This document shows, piece by piece, positions 14,935-22,734 of a DNA stretch of 24,154 nucleotides; the first letter of the stretch is position 1, and the number at the start of each line of letters is the position of its first letter. Source of the DNA: Candidatus Sumerlaeota bacterium. Its GTDB lineage: Bacteria > Sumerlaeota > Sumerlaeia > JADFCT01. The notes under the pieces were generated by a model, which searched no databases, was not told where the DNA came from, and was given only the letters and a program-made list of their open reading frames with translations. The translations under genes were made by a program, and so were the position numbers. The stretch spans positions 1-24,154 of the forward strand of contig JAPLSP010000098.1 of NCBI GenBank assembly GCA_026398575.1. Reading direction: 5' to 3'.

Positions 14935-16827
14935 TTAACGCAAAATAGACTGCGCTTCAAGGCACTTGACGAGGAGGGCGCGTTCGCGCTTGGACAGCTC
15001 GCCGGACCACAACGCGGTGATATCCATGGTGACTTGGACGTCGGGCCGGCGCTGCAGGAGTTGGATGATCCCGCGCAGATAGAGCTCGGTTTCATTGAGG
15101 TTCAAGCCGATATCCAGAAAATCGCGGGTAATGACAATGCGCGCGTTGACAAAGAAAGGCGGCCTGCCGTTTCCCGAGGCGGCCACGACCCATTCGGAAG
15201 CCGCGCGGCGCGTATAGGCCGAAACCCGCTCCTCGACCCCCAGCCGGGGATCGTCGCTGTTGATCAGGGTCTCTCCCGGCGACGGCGCCGCATAGATATC
15301 CGAGGTAAAAGTCAGCATGTTGGAGGTCTGCGCGGCGGAGGCCGTGGTCGTGGAGGCCAGGGGCGTTCGCGGCGCCGCCGCCTTCCAGAGGCTGGCAGGC
15401 TGGGCCACAAACGTTACAACGTCCGGGCCGATTTGAAGCAGCCGCCCATTGGCTTTCAATGCGGCGATGCTTTCATTCTTGAAAGTGGGAATCGGAATCA
15501 ATCGCAGGCGCGCCGACGTCAGGAGGCGGTCGCGGCAAAGCAATTCGGCGCTGAGGCATTCGGCCCCAGCCCAGCGCGCCGGCTCGATCTCGACGGCGCG
15601 TTGCCAGTTGTCGCCCCCCGTGAAGACCACCGATTCCTCGCGCGCCGCGATCTCGACGCCCGCCGCGTTCAGCGAGCGAATCCGCAGCACGCAGTCCGGC
15701 AGATCGCCGGCGTATTTATACCAGGGCGACACAAAGTACGTGACGAAGAGCGATTTGCCGGCTTCGGCAAACAGCGGCGCATTGATAATATTCAGGCGCA
15801 GACTGCTTGTCGTCAGCGAGGCCTCGACCGATTTGAGGGCGATGGTTTCGACCTGCGGGACGCCGTCCGTTTCTTCGATGAGCACCTGGCGCAGCGTAGC
15901 CTGGCCGACCGCCGGCAGCGCGCCAAAAGCCGTCGGGCCCCATTTGACCGTCCCGCCATAGACCGAGAATCCGAGGCCCTCCAGCCGCACGCGCTTCTTC
16001 AGCTTCAGCTGCTCGCCCGTCACGATCATCCGCGCCCACTTACCCGGTTCGGGAAGCGGCCCGATGCGAAGCGCTCCGACGGAGGCCAGCGTGTTTTTGG
16101 GCGGTTCGCTGGTGCACCAGCAGGCCGCGCATATCTGCCCCTCGGACATGAAGTCCACACTGATGGCTTCCGGCGGATCGGCCGGATCGAGCCACACCAT
16201 CTGGACCACGCGCGTTTGATGTGGATGGCAGGAGATCGAAGGGAAGCCGGTGATGGAATGCGTCGAGCGCGTGGTCGGGCTGTCGGCGTCGCTGCCGATA
16301 TGGACTGCCCCAAAGCGGTCGTCTTTACGCCAGATCCATTCGCCATGGCGCTGATAATCGCGGCGCAGGCGCGAGCCGATCAGCACCATGGGATCGGCCC
16401 AGGGATAATCGTAAAACTCCGGTTTGGCCGCCGGATTGTCCATGTAGAGATAAAGCGTGGATTGCTGGCGCCGGCGCAGCGGCTCGAGCGCCAGAAGGCA
16501 CGTCATATCGCCATGCGGCGCCCAATACAAGACTTTGACGGGAACCGTAGCGGCGTCGTCCTGCCCCGGCCCCGGCGGCAAAATCGCCCGGATGTCATAG
16601 GGGTCATCCAGCGAAGCCAATTGCGGGTGAAAAGTAACCAACCCCAGCTCGCCGCCGCTTTCCTCGCTCAGATCGTCGAACGTCACGCGATAGCGCTCGC
16701 GCCAGGCGTTGTTCCACCAGCGATCCGTCGCGGGCGCGCCGGCGTCCTGCGTTCGGGCGCGCGGCGGCGCCCAGAAAGACGCCGCGAACACACAAGCCAT
16801 CCAGACCAACAAGCGGATACGAAACAT
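14935..16827 (-). CDS. Large secreted protein with DUF2341-like N-terminus, function unknown
   Basis: 630 residues. A signal peptide is likely: MFRIRLLVWMACVFAASFWA with cleavage near residue 25. The mature start WWNNAWRERYRVTFDDLSEE resembles the W-x-x-x-W-x-YR opening of DUF2341-type beta-sandwich domains found in exported proteins. Later parts are beta-rich with no enzymatic motif I recognise; STLYLYMDNPAAKPE (about residue 130) fits the same domain. The last 40 residues look like a MotB/OmpA-type helix-strand (LRGIIQLLQRRPDVQVTMDI) but are too short to assign. It lies about 150 bp after the MCE-domain gene on the same strand and may form an operon with it and the M48 protease. The frame ends cleanly at TAA, just where the DUF3883 remnant begins, so the C-terminus is probably native. 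Confidence 0.8.
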   Translation of the reverse strand: MFRIRLLVWMACVFAASFWAPPRARTQDAGAPATDRWWNNAWRERYRVTFDDLSEESGGELGLVTFHPQLASLDDPYDIRAILPPGPGQDDAATVPVKVLYWAPHGDMTCLLALEPLRRRQQSTLYLYMDNPAAKPEFYDYPWADPMVLIGSRLRRDYQRHGEWIWRKDDRFGAVHIGSDADSPTTRSTHSITGFPSISCHPHQTRVVQMVWLDPADPPEAISVDFMSEGQICAACWCTSEPPKNTLASVGALRIGPLPEPGKWARMIVTGEQLKLKKRVRLEGLGFSVYGGTVKWGPTAFGALPAVGQATLRQVLIEETDGVPQVETIALKSVEASLTTSSLRLNIINAPLFAEAGKSLFVTYFVSPWYKYAGDLPDCVLRIRSLNAAGVEIAAREESVVFTGGDNWQRAVEIEPARWAGAECLSAELLCRDRLLTSARLRLIPIPTFKNESIAALKANGRLLQIGPDVVTFVAQPASLWKAAAPRTPLASTTTASAAQTSNMLTFTSDIYAAPSPGETLINSDDPRLGVEERVSAYTRRAASEWVVAASGNGRPPFFVNARIVITRDFLDIGLNLNETELYLRGIIQLLQRRPDVQVTMDITALWSGELSKRERALLVKCLEAQSILR

Positions 16828-16974
16828 AAACTCAAATTCCGAAGGGTGATTTAGCGCAATATAACTCGACCGCGCGCAAGAAAATCAGCAATGGCGCCAG
16901 GCCCTGCCGCCTTTCATTCATGCGCGCGCGGCTATCCTTTAGGATTTCACCCGGCCATTTCCATCGGAAAGTTG

Positions 16975-17727
16975 TCAGACCGCCCTGCGGCCGGGAATCG
17001 TTTTGGCTCGGGCGCCCCGCCGCGGAATCTGGAAAAAGGGACGCATGATCATGACCATCATCACGCCGGCGATCACATACGTCGCCAGGAGCAACAAGAC
17101 AAACGCCAGCAAATCGGGCCTCCATTCGAACGGCACGAAATCGGCCAGCACCTGGCTGAGCGGATTATCCAACCACGCTGCGAGAACCAAGCATGCGCCA
17201 AGCGTCGGAAATAGAAGCACGCCTTTCAGATTTTTCCGGAATGCCCTGATCAATCCCGCCATCGCTGCGAGGCCCAGCAAGCCAATCACAACGGTGACCT
17301 TCCAGTTCGTGACGAAAGCCGGCTCGTTCGTATCCAGCTCGGTTTCCGCTCCCCGCACAACGCTTCCTCGCGGCAATAAAGGACCGGCGCCCTCGAGGAC
17401 GTTCAATCGCAGGTAGCTCTGCGTCTTGCTCCCCGATTTCTCAGAGTGGATGAAGAAAACAGTCTTTTCTCTGATAAAAGACTGATACGGCTTTGCCACC
17501 TTGATGCTAACCTGGGTCGTTCCATCCGCCTGCTTGTCAACGCCGATGACCTGCCCGACGATCACGTTGCCGCAAACCACTTTGGCACGTGGTTCCAAGT
17601 TTTTCACATCTTGAAACACTGCCATGTAATCCGGCTGGCGGCTGCAGGCAGCCATCGCAACAAGGGATAAAACCAGCAATAAATTGCGCCGTCCAACCAA
17701 CAAGTCCAAGCGTATCGCGGTATTCAT
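16975..17727 (-). CDS. MCE (MlaD-like) domain membrane protein, putative lipoprotein
   Basis: 250 residues from ATG 17727. The frame is open up to ATG 17793, which overlaps the M48 stop (TAATG). I prefer the later start because the hydrophobic segment and lipobox VAMAAC (Cys28) then lie at a normal signal-peptide distance, and AAGGAG stands 15 nt before it (a TTG at 17733 is at 8 nt). Residues 35-93 resemble an MCE domain: FQDVKNLEPRAKVVCGNVIVGQVIGVD, then a hydrophobic strand and IREKTVFFI. MCE proteins bind or transport lipids between membranes. Three hydrophobic helices follow (about 145-165, 172-190, 205-230), an unusual C-terminal membrane part for this family. No MlaE/MlaF permease genes are adjacent. 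If ATG 17793 is used, the protein has 272 residues. Confidence 0.75.
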   Translation of the reverse strand: MNTAIRLDLLVGRRNLLLVLSLVAMAACSRQPDYMAVFQDVKNLEPRAKVVCGNVIVGQVIGVDKQADGTTQVSIKVAKPYQSFIREKTVFFIHSEKSGSKTQSYLRLNVLEGAGPLLPRGSVVRGAETELDTNEPAFVTNWKVTVVIGLLGLAAMAGLIRAFRKNLKGVLLFPTLGACLVLAAWLDNPLSQVLADFVPFEWRPDLLAFVLLLLATYVIAGVMMVMIMRPFFQIPRRGARAKTIPGRRAV

Positions 17728-17792
17728 ACTCAAAGTTTCCATCTCCTTTTTATAGGCGCTAACGGCGATTTTGTCATCCATGATTTTTGTCA

Positions 17793-18776
17793 TTACTTAT
17801 ACAATTGAGTGTATTTGTCGGATTTCGCATATTTGCGCAATTCCTCAATGCGAGAGTAAATAAAGGGATGATCCTGCGCCAAAGCTTGCATCAACAGAAC
17901 CTTTTCCGAGAAGGCCGACAAATCCTTTTCGCGATTCTGAGCCATGTATTCCTCCACGTTCAGCTCGCCAAGGGACTGTCCAGCCATCCCGAGATTCAAG
18001 CGCACCAGCGCCCGCTCGGCTGCGCCTGGATTCTGGCAACAGATCAGCCCGGCCGCATCCGCGCTCATCTCCGCCTCGCGGAACCACTTGAAAATCGGAA
18101 GAAAGGGCAGAAATTTTGCTGAGTCGGGAAGGAACTCGGCTTTGCTTTGGACTTTCTCGACGATCAGCCGGACCAGCGTCGTCCAGCGAACATGATTCAG
18201 GGCGATGTGCCCCATCTCGTGACCGACCACGAACCGGATCTCATCCGGGTCCTCATAGCAGCGGATCAATCCCGCATGGATGACAAGAATGGGATCCTGA
18301 AAATTCGTGGTGAAGATATTGCAGCTGGGATCGTTGATCACATAGGCGCGCGGCGGCTTCTCCAGATGCATGATTTTCGCGCATTCCTGGATGATGGCGC
18401 CCCAATCCACCCTTGCGTTGCGGAATTGATTCTTGCGGATCTCGACGCCGTGGATGTTGAAGATGGCGGTATTGACATCGTCGAAATACGGCTTCAGCAC
18501 CCGCGAATCCAGCCAGTCAATCGTGCCCCACCGGTCCGCCTTCTCCTGAAGCCATTCCAACTTCGCCAGCGTCTCGCGATCCAATGGCCGGGCATAATCC
18601 TCCGCCTTCAGCGCCTTTGGAATTTTTTTGGCGGGAGGCGATGGCCGCAATACAATGGGGACTTCCCTGACAATAGGCGGTTGCATCTGGGTGATCGCAA
18701 CGGTGTACACGATCACCGCGACAATGAGGAACGCAAAGAAAATCCAAACGAGGCGGGCTGAAGGCATCTTCTCCAT
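17793..18776 (-). CDS. M48-family zinc metalloprotease, membrane-anchored
   Basis: 327 residues from ATG 18776, chosen because GGGAGG lies 9 nt before it and the upstream 40 codons run into an inverted repeat. One N-terminal transmembrane segment (about 8-29) anchors it with the rest outside. The zinc site is HEMGH (186-190) with the third ligand in EAEMSAD (E236, D240), typical of M48 peptidases (HtpX/BepA/Oma1). Members degrade or quality-control membrane and periplasmic proteins. The C-terminus has tetratricopeptide-like helices at most; no clear domain. The stop overlaps the first possible ATG of the MCE gene (TAATG), which suggests coupling and a shared envelope role. Confidence 0.93.
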   Translation of the reverse strand: MEKMPSARLVWIFFAFLIVAVIVYTVAITQMQPPIVREVPIVLRPSPPAKKIPKALKAEDYARPLDRETLAKLEWLQEKADRWGTIDWLDSRVLKPYFDDVNTAIFNIHGVEIRKNQFRNARVDWGAIIQECAKIMHLEKPPRAYVINDPSCNIFTTNFQDPILVIHAGLIRCYEDPDEIRFVVGHEMGHIALNHVRWTTLVRLIVEKVQSKAEFLPDSAKFLPFLPIFKWFREAEMSADAAGLICCQNPGAAERALVRLNLGMAGQSLGELNVEEYMAQNREKDLSAFSEKVLLMQALAQDHPFIYSRIEELRKYAKSDKYTQLYK

Positions 18777-18841
18777 TGCAATGCGCCTCCCTTCGAAGAA
18801 CAGGCCGAAATCGCCGCGCCGGGCGCCAGTCGGAGAACCGC

Positions 18842-18894
18842 GTGTCTCCCCCATGAAAACGCCCAAAGGCCAGCGCTTTTCATGGGGGAGACAC
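18842..18894. repeat. Perfect 18-bp inverted repeat upstream of the M48 gene
   Basis: gtgtctcccccatgaaaa (18842-18859) and ttttcatgggggagacac (18877-18894) pair perfectly around a 17-nt loop. It stands 66 bp before the M48 start. The 482-base gap 18777-19258 holds this element, a second palindromic cluster and about 290 bases in which I see no gene. Confidence 0.9.
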
Positions 18895-18910
18895 ACTGGA
18901 AAACCGAGTA

Positions 18911-18966
18911 CTCCGACAGGCTCCCAGGCGCCCGTCGGAGAACCTGGCTTTCCGGCGGACGCCTGG
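18911..18966. repeat. Nested imperfect palindromes
   Basis: ctccgac (18911-18917) pairs with gtcggag (18934-18940). Alternatively 18924-18939 (ccaggcgcccgtcgga) pairs with 18951-18966 with two G-T mismatches. The two hairpins are mutually exclusive. The string gtcggagaacc also occurs at about 18830, before the first inverted repeat. Confidence 0.75.
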
Positions 18967-19258
18967 CAAAGCCCAAGGACCGGGACCAGGCAAAATGTCC
19001 TGTCCTAGGATTTAGATGACCTCTTGGGATCATGTCCACAAAAATCGGCGTCGCAAATGAAAAGCGATTTCGAAGCTCGGGAAAAAATTGCATTAAACGA
19101 AAGCTCGATAGCGAATTGCGAAAAACGAAGCTTGACCTGCTCAGGATGAAAAAAATAGATTCTCCGTCCACGCAACTGCGCCAAGCGCGCGGCGACACGC
19201 AGGTCAAGGTTTGTTTCAAGGCTTTTTCAGCCGGCCTTCACCCGCGTCTCGCCCTGAC

Positions 19259-19334
19259 GCCACCGTAGCTCAGTAGGTAGAGCACCTGCATGGTAAGCAG
19301 GAGGTCTCCGGTTCGATCCCGGGCGGTGGCTCCA
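19259..19334 (+). tRNA. tRNA-Thr(GGT)
   Basis: Acceptor GCCACCG pairs with CGGTGGC, followed by discriminator T and an encoded CCA; 76 nt. The anticodon stem-loop is CCTGC-ATGGTAA-GCAGG, anticodon GGT (ACC/ACU codons). D arm AGCTCAGTAGGTAGAGC and T arm CTCCGGTTCGATCCCGG (with the T-loop TTCGATC) are canonical. No strong terminator hairpin is evident within 60 bp; a TGCCCA-TGGGCA inverted repeat lies about 85 bp after the gene. Confidence 0.97.
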
Positions 19335-19488
19335 CAAAAGTACAAGCAAATAAAAGAATTGTTTCAGTTTTTGTTAACTAAGTGGGTAATTTCAAAAACC
19401 CATTCTTACCCGTTTTCATGCCCAAGATGGGCACGAATTGGGCACGCGCGTTTTTCCCTGCTTTTCCCTTTTCAGCAGATAAGAAAGC

Positions 19489-20673
19489 TCACTTAATAAG
19501 CGGCACGTAATTCTCCGACAGGCGCCCGGGAAGTTCAAACCAGAACGTTGCGCCGCCCTCGGGATTGTTCCGGGCGCCAGTCTTCCCACCTTGCATTTCG
19601 ACAACTTTCCGGCAGATGGCAAGCCCCAGACCGGAACTTTTCTCGCCGCCAGTGGGCATGTTGCTGAGTTTCGCATATTTCACGAACAGCTTCTTCATAT
19701 CTTCATCGGTGAGCCCCGGACCTGAATCCCTGACTTCTACCAAGACGCCGCGTTCTGTTTTCCGTGTGCAAACAGTGACCTGTTTCCCCTGCGGGCTGAA
19801 TTTGATGGCGTTGCTTACGAAATTCTCCAACACTTGGTTGAGCCGGCTCTTGTCCGCGTTCACGAGGAGCGAGCCGCCCTCCAAGTCCAAGTGGGGCGTG
19901 ATCCGCTTCTTTGCCGCGTAGCCGGCATTTCGCTCAAGCACGTCGCGCGCCAGTTCGTTTATATCCACCGTCTCCAGGGTCAGCTTGATCTGACCATCCT
20001 CCATCGCCTGAAAATCGAGAAAATCCTCGATGATCTTCTGCATGACCCGGCAGTGCCCGGCAATTTTTTCGGTCCAACCGCGCGTTTCCGCTGTCATCGC
20101 AGCGCCGGGCGGGGTCTGGGAGTCTATGAGGGACGCAAAACCGAGAATGCATGTGAGGGGGCTTTTCAGGTCGTGACTGGCAATTCTCAGGAACTCGTCT
20201 TTCTGTTCGCCCAATTTACGGAGTTGCTCGGAGTTCTCCTGCAAGATGCGATTCTGCGCCTCCAGCTCCGCCTGGCAGCGTTTAATGGTGTCCTGGGCTT
20301 CTTTCGTCTTCAGCAACGATGCCGTGCGCACCTGCAGTTCCGTCTTGTCAATGGGCTTGGCAATGAAATCGTTCACGCCGGCTTCCACAGCGCGCAGGCG
20401 CTCTTCTTTGCCCGAAAGGGCCGTGACCATGCAGATGGGAATATCGGAAACAGATGATTCGTTTCGAATGCGCCGCACCACTTCATATCCGTCTATCCCG
20501 GGCATCATCACGTCGAGCAGAACCAGGTCATGGGAAGGGTCGAGTTTTTCCAAAGCTGTGCAACCATCGGCGGCCATATCCACGTCATGCCCCAAGCTCG
20601 TGAGGAGCGCCTCGAGCAGTTCTCGATTCGACGCCTCATCATCAACGACCAACACACGTTTGCGCCGTTCCAT
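19489..20673 (-). CDS. Hybrid receiver-histidine kinase
   Basis: 394 residues from ATG 20673; AGAGG lies 10 nt upstream and the receiver motif follows at once, so the longer open frame to 20799 is not used (that part is a repeat). Receiver domain 5-120: DD (11-12), phosphoacceptor D54 in LLDVMMPG, T84 and K106 in AKPID. A coiled-coil linker spans about 125-160. HisKA has H167 in ASHDLKSPL. HATPase_c follows, with the N box ENFVSNAIKFSP, G1 DSGPGL and G2 SSGLGL. An N-terminal receiver on a soluble kinase, without sensor or membrane part, suggests it is a phosphorelay intermediate driven by another kinase. The PAS kinase at the window's right end could be that partner (inference). Confidence 0.94.
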   Translation of the reverse strand: MERRKRVLVVDDEASNRELLEALLTSLGHDVDMAADGCTALEKLDPSHDLVLLDVMMPGIDGYEVVRRIRNESSVSDIPICMVTALSGKEERLRAVEAGVNDFIAKPIDKTELQVRTASLLKTKEAQDTIKRCQAELEAQNRILQENSEQLRKLGEQKDEFLRIASHDLKSPLTCILGFASLIDSQTPPGAAMTAETRGWTEKIAGHCRVMQKIIEDFLDFQAMEDGQIKLTLETVDINELARDVLERNAGYAAKKRITPHLDLEGGSLLVNADKSRLNQVLENFVSNAIKFSPQGKQVTVCTRKTERGVLVEVRDSGPGLTDEDMKKLFVKYAKLSNMPTGGEKSSGLGLAICRKVVEMQGGKTGARNNPEGGATFWFELPGRLSENYVPLIK

Positions 20674-20720
20674 CAGCCTATGCCTCTTCCTAATTCTGCC
20701 AGACCGCCCTCGCGTTCTCA

Positions 20721-20740
20721 AGCGGCGGCAAGCCGCCGCA
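20721..20740. repeat. GC-rich REP-like hairpin
   Basis: gcggcggc (20722-20729) and gccgccgc (20732-20739) form a near-perfect hairpin 50 bp upstream of the kinase start. The 307-base gap 20674-20980 holds this, a 15-bp direct repeat (cctgtccccgtcat at 20828 and 20843) and an in-frame coding-like stretch after the small gene's stop. Confidence 0.75.
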
Positions 20741-20980
20741 CTCCATATCGTATTCTTTCGTCGGTCGAAACGTCTGCAAGATTTGGAGGGGATGTTCATT
20801 CATCGGGTGCGTAAAGCTAATTCGTATCCTGTCCCCGTCATCCCTGTCCCCGTCATCCCGTCATCCGAATACGACAACCACCACCCATTCTATTGAAAGG
20901 CCCTGATAGCGAGAGCACTTCCATTTGTTTCCGCCGAATCTCTTCTTAAGGAAAGCCGCCCATTCAGCTTCAGTTAAGTG

Positions 20981-21229
20981 TTAGTCATTGACCGGAATGC
21001 TTGCGGCATGGGCGATATTGAAGTGCGTCTTGCAAAATGCGACGAGTTCACCATCCAGCCTCAAATCCGTGTCGGTACGTGCAACCAGCTTATCCAGATC
21101 GTCGGCGTCGGAGAGCGCCAGCATCTTTTTGCCTTGGGCTGCTAACTGTGCAGCTAGCTCGGTAGGACCGACGAACATCTCCACGCCAATCACGCGCCTT
21201 TTTCCGAACAACACGCTCAAAATGCTCAT
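20981..21229 (-). CDS. Hypothetical protein, 82 residues
   Basis: A short open frame with a coding look: MSILSVLFGKRRVIGVEMFV, then LAAQGKKMLALSDADDLDKLV and LDGELVAFCKTHFNIAHAA. I do not recognise the family. There is no strong ribosome site (GAGAACCCGAG before the ATG). The same frame stays coding-like for about 40 codons after the TAA stop (20861-20980, LTEAEWAAFLKKRFGG, NKWKCSRYQGLSIEW) with no start codon of its own. The gene may therefore be the front part of a longer reading frame broken by a stop. It lies 75 bp after the FN3 remnant. Confidence 0.5.
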   Translation of the reverse strand: MSILSVLFGKRRVIGVEMFVGPTELAAQLAAQGKKMLALSDADDLDKLVARTDTDLRLDGELVAFCKTHFNIAHAASIPVND

Positions 21230-21304
21230 CTCGGGTTCTCAATGTTATAAGGAAATTTCGGTGACAGCCAACTTTTGCCGTCTACCCTCATGGGCCTTAA
21301 CCGC

Positions 21305-21448
21305 TCAAATATTCGCCACTCTCGTCGCCTGATCGGACCACGGACCGGGTTGGCCGGCGCGCACGGCGCGCACGCGGACCCAGTATTGCTGGCCGCGCGT
21401 CAGGCCGGTGATTTCGTATTCGCTGCTGGTGGCGGTCGTGGATGTGAT
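21305..21448 (-). pseudogene. C-terminal fragment of an FN3-domain protein
   Basis: The minus strand reads TSTTATSSEYEITGLTRGQQ, then YWVRVRAVRAGQPGPWSD, then QATRVANI and a stop. This is the last half of a fibronectin type III domain (GLTPGTxYWxRVRAV...GPWSD). Upstream, the homology ends exactly where the palindromic repeat (21449) begins. No N-terminal part is found on the other side of the repeat cluster, so the gene is truncated. Confidence 0.8.
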
Positions 21449-21533
21449 AAACAGGAGGCAATGGAGAGAGCAGAGAAAAAATTCCTCTCCGTTATCTCTG
21501 TTGTCTCCTGTTCCCTCCTGTTCATGATTTTGC
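21449..21533. repeat. Palindromic repeat, copy 1 (left of the GxxExxY gene)
   Basis: aacaggaggcaatggagaga at the left and tctctgttgtctcctgtt at the right are near reverse complements (differences are mostly transitions) around an A/T-rich loop. A terminal cctcctgttc is added. It interrupts the FN3 fragment and lies 16 bp after the GxxExxY stop. Confidence 0.92.
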
Positions 21534-21549
21534 GCGGTCGCGAAACCCG

Positions 21550-21951
21550 TCATTGGTTTGCTCCAGGCAGAATCAGCCGACTGATGCCGTCGGTCACTTT
21601 CATCTCGTGAAAATTGATCAACAAGCCGATGGGCACGTCGAGTAGTTTCATGTAACTCAAAAGCTGGGCCTTGTGGATGGGAAGAATTTTCTCAACGGCC
21701 TTGGCTTCCACCAGTACACAGCCTTCGACCAGCACGTCGAACCGAAGCGGCTCTTCGCGCGTGAAGCCTTTGTACTTGATCAGGATTATCTTCTGGCTGA
21801 GGCACGCGAGAGCTCTCAGCCCAAGTTCTTTCAGCAAACACCACTCATAAATGGATTCGATAAGCCCCGGACCCTTATCCCGATGGACCTCGATGGCCGC
21901 GGCGATAATATTCCCAGTCAGCCCATCCGCTTTTTGAAATAAAGGATGCAT
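21550..21951 (-). CDS. GxxExxY protein (PD-(D/E)XK-superfamily)
   Basis: 133 residues. The family motif is GLIESIY within EVHRDKGPGLIESIYEWCLLKEL. The nuclease-like core is LRFDVLVEGCVLVEAKAVEKI (D in FDVLVE, then E-x-K in VEAKA), followed by HKAQLLSYMKLLDVPIGLLINF, the usual ending with Q-x-x-x-Y. The function of GxxExxY proteins is not established, though the PD-(D/E)XK fold suggests DNA cleavage. The gene is exactly bracketed by copies 1 and 2 of the palindromic repeat, both in the same orientation, with 16 and 12 bp of spacing. No strong ribosome site precedes the ATG. Confidence 0.93.
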   Translation of the reverse strand: MHPLFQKADGLTGNIIAAAIEVHRDKGPGLIESIYEWCLLKELGLRALACLSQKIILIKYKGFTREEPLRFDVLVEGCVLVEAKAVEKILPIHKAQLLSYMKLLDVPIGLLINFHEMKVTDGISRLILPGANQ

Positions 21952-21963
21952 GGTGGATACGAT

Positions 21964-22322
21964 AAACAGGAGGCAATGGAGAGAACAGAGAAAAAATTCT
22001 TCTCCTCCGTTATCTCTGTTGTCTCCTGTTCCCTCCTGTTCAGGATTTCGCGCGCATTAAACCACTCCGTCATTATTCAAATCCGGCAGAGAAAAACAAG
22101 CGAAATTCTTAAACAGGAGGCAACGGAGAGAACAGAGAAAAAATTCTTCTCCTCCGTTATCTCTGTTGTCTCCTGTTCCCTCCTGTTCAGGATTTCGCGC
22201 GCATTAAACCACTCCGTCATTATTCAAATCCGGCGGAGAAAAACAAGCAAAATTCTTAAACAGGAGGCAACGGAGTGAACAGAGAAACAATCCTTCTCCG
22301 TTATCTCTGTTGCCTCCTGTTC
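21964..22322. repeat. Palindromic repeat copies 2-4 in a 147-bp tandem arrangement
   Basis: aaacaggaggcaa starts at 21964, 22111 and 22258, exact 147-bp steps. Each palindrome of about 88 bp is followed by about 59 bp (ggatttcgcgcgcattaaac through caaatccgg), also near-identical between the first two. The last copy is shortened and diverged and stops at about 22322, before the receiver gene. With copy 1 at 21449 the element occurs four times in the window. Confidence 0.95.
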
Positions 22323-22353
22323 CATTCAAAGATTGCGACCCGTGTTCCGCCTC

Positions 22354-22734
22354 CTATGTTTTTTCCTTTTCCATGAATGCGGCGACCGTCTTGGCAAACA
22401 GGCGCGTATCAATCGGCTTGGCAATGTACCCACAGCAGCCGGCGGATTGGGCCCTGTCATCGTCTCCTAGCATTGCCGAGGCCGTAAGGGCTACGATGGG
22501 AATCCGGGCCGTTCTGGCATCCTGCTTGAGCCGTCTTGTCGCCTCCAGCCCATCCATGCCCGGAAGCCCTATATCCATGAGAATAATGTCGGGCTGTTGC
22601 GCGATGGCGATGGCGATTCCGTCCTCTGCCCTTTCGGCCTTCAAAACCTGGAAACCGGCTGCTTCCAGCAAATCCGTCGCCAGTTCCATGTTCATCAGGT
22701 TGTCTTCGATGAGCAGCACTTTTCGTTTGTTCAT
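22354..22734 (-). CDS. Single-domain response regulator (CheY/DivK-like)
   Basis: 126 residues, a lone receiver domain: acidic pair E10/D11, phosphoacceptor D54 in ILMDIGLPG, T84 in ALTASA, K106 in AKPID. MNMELATDLLEAAGF and the GLEATRRLK stretch are typical of DivK-type regulators. No output domain. The ATG overlaps the TGA stop of the upstream kinase (ATGA), so it is translated together with that kinase and is its likely phosphorylation target. Confidence 0.96.
   Translation of the reverse strand: MNKRKVLLIEDNLMNMELATDLLEAAGFQVLKAERAEDGIAIAIAQQPDIILMDIGLPGMDGLEATRRLKQDARTARIPIVALTASAMLGDDDRAQSAGCCGYIAKPIDTRLFAKTVAAFMEKEKT

Noticed and set aside
15034..16854. 606-codon plus-strand open frame opposite the secreted protein
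   Set aside because: Arg/Gly/Asp/His-rich composition typical of a GC-rich antisense shadow; no domain look, whereas the minus strand has a signal peptide and a domain.
19132..19161. Promoter for tRNA-Thr (TTGACC, 18-nt spacer, TAGATT)
   Set aside because: The boxes are acceptable but end almost 100 bp before the tRNA; the link is not strong enough to list.
19378..19448. Attachment site of an integrated element after tRNA-Thr
   Set aside because: No integrase gene and no duplicate of the tRNA 3' end are seen; only short inverted repeats (TGCCCA-TGGGCA) are present.
21964..22322. Possible CRISPR or coding repeat protein on the plus strand
   Set aside because: The 147-bp unit is palindromic and the spacer part is also repeated; the plus-strand open frame is only the translation of the repeat.
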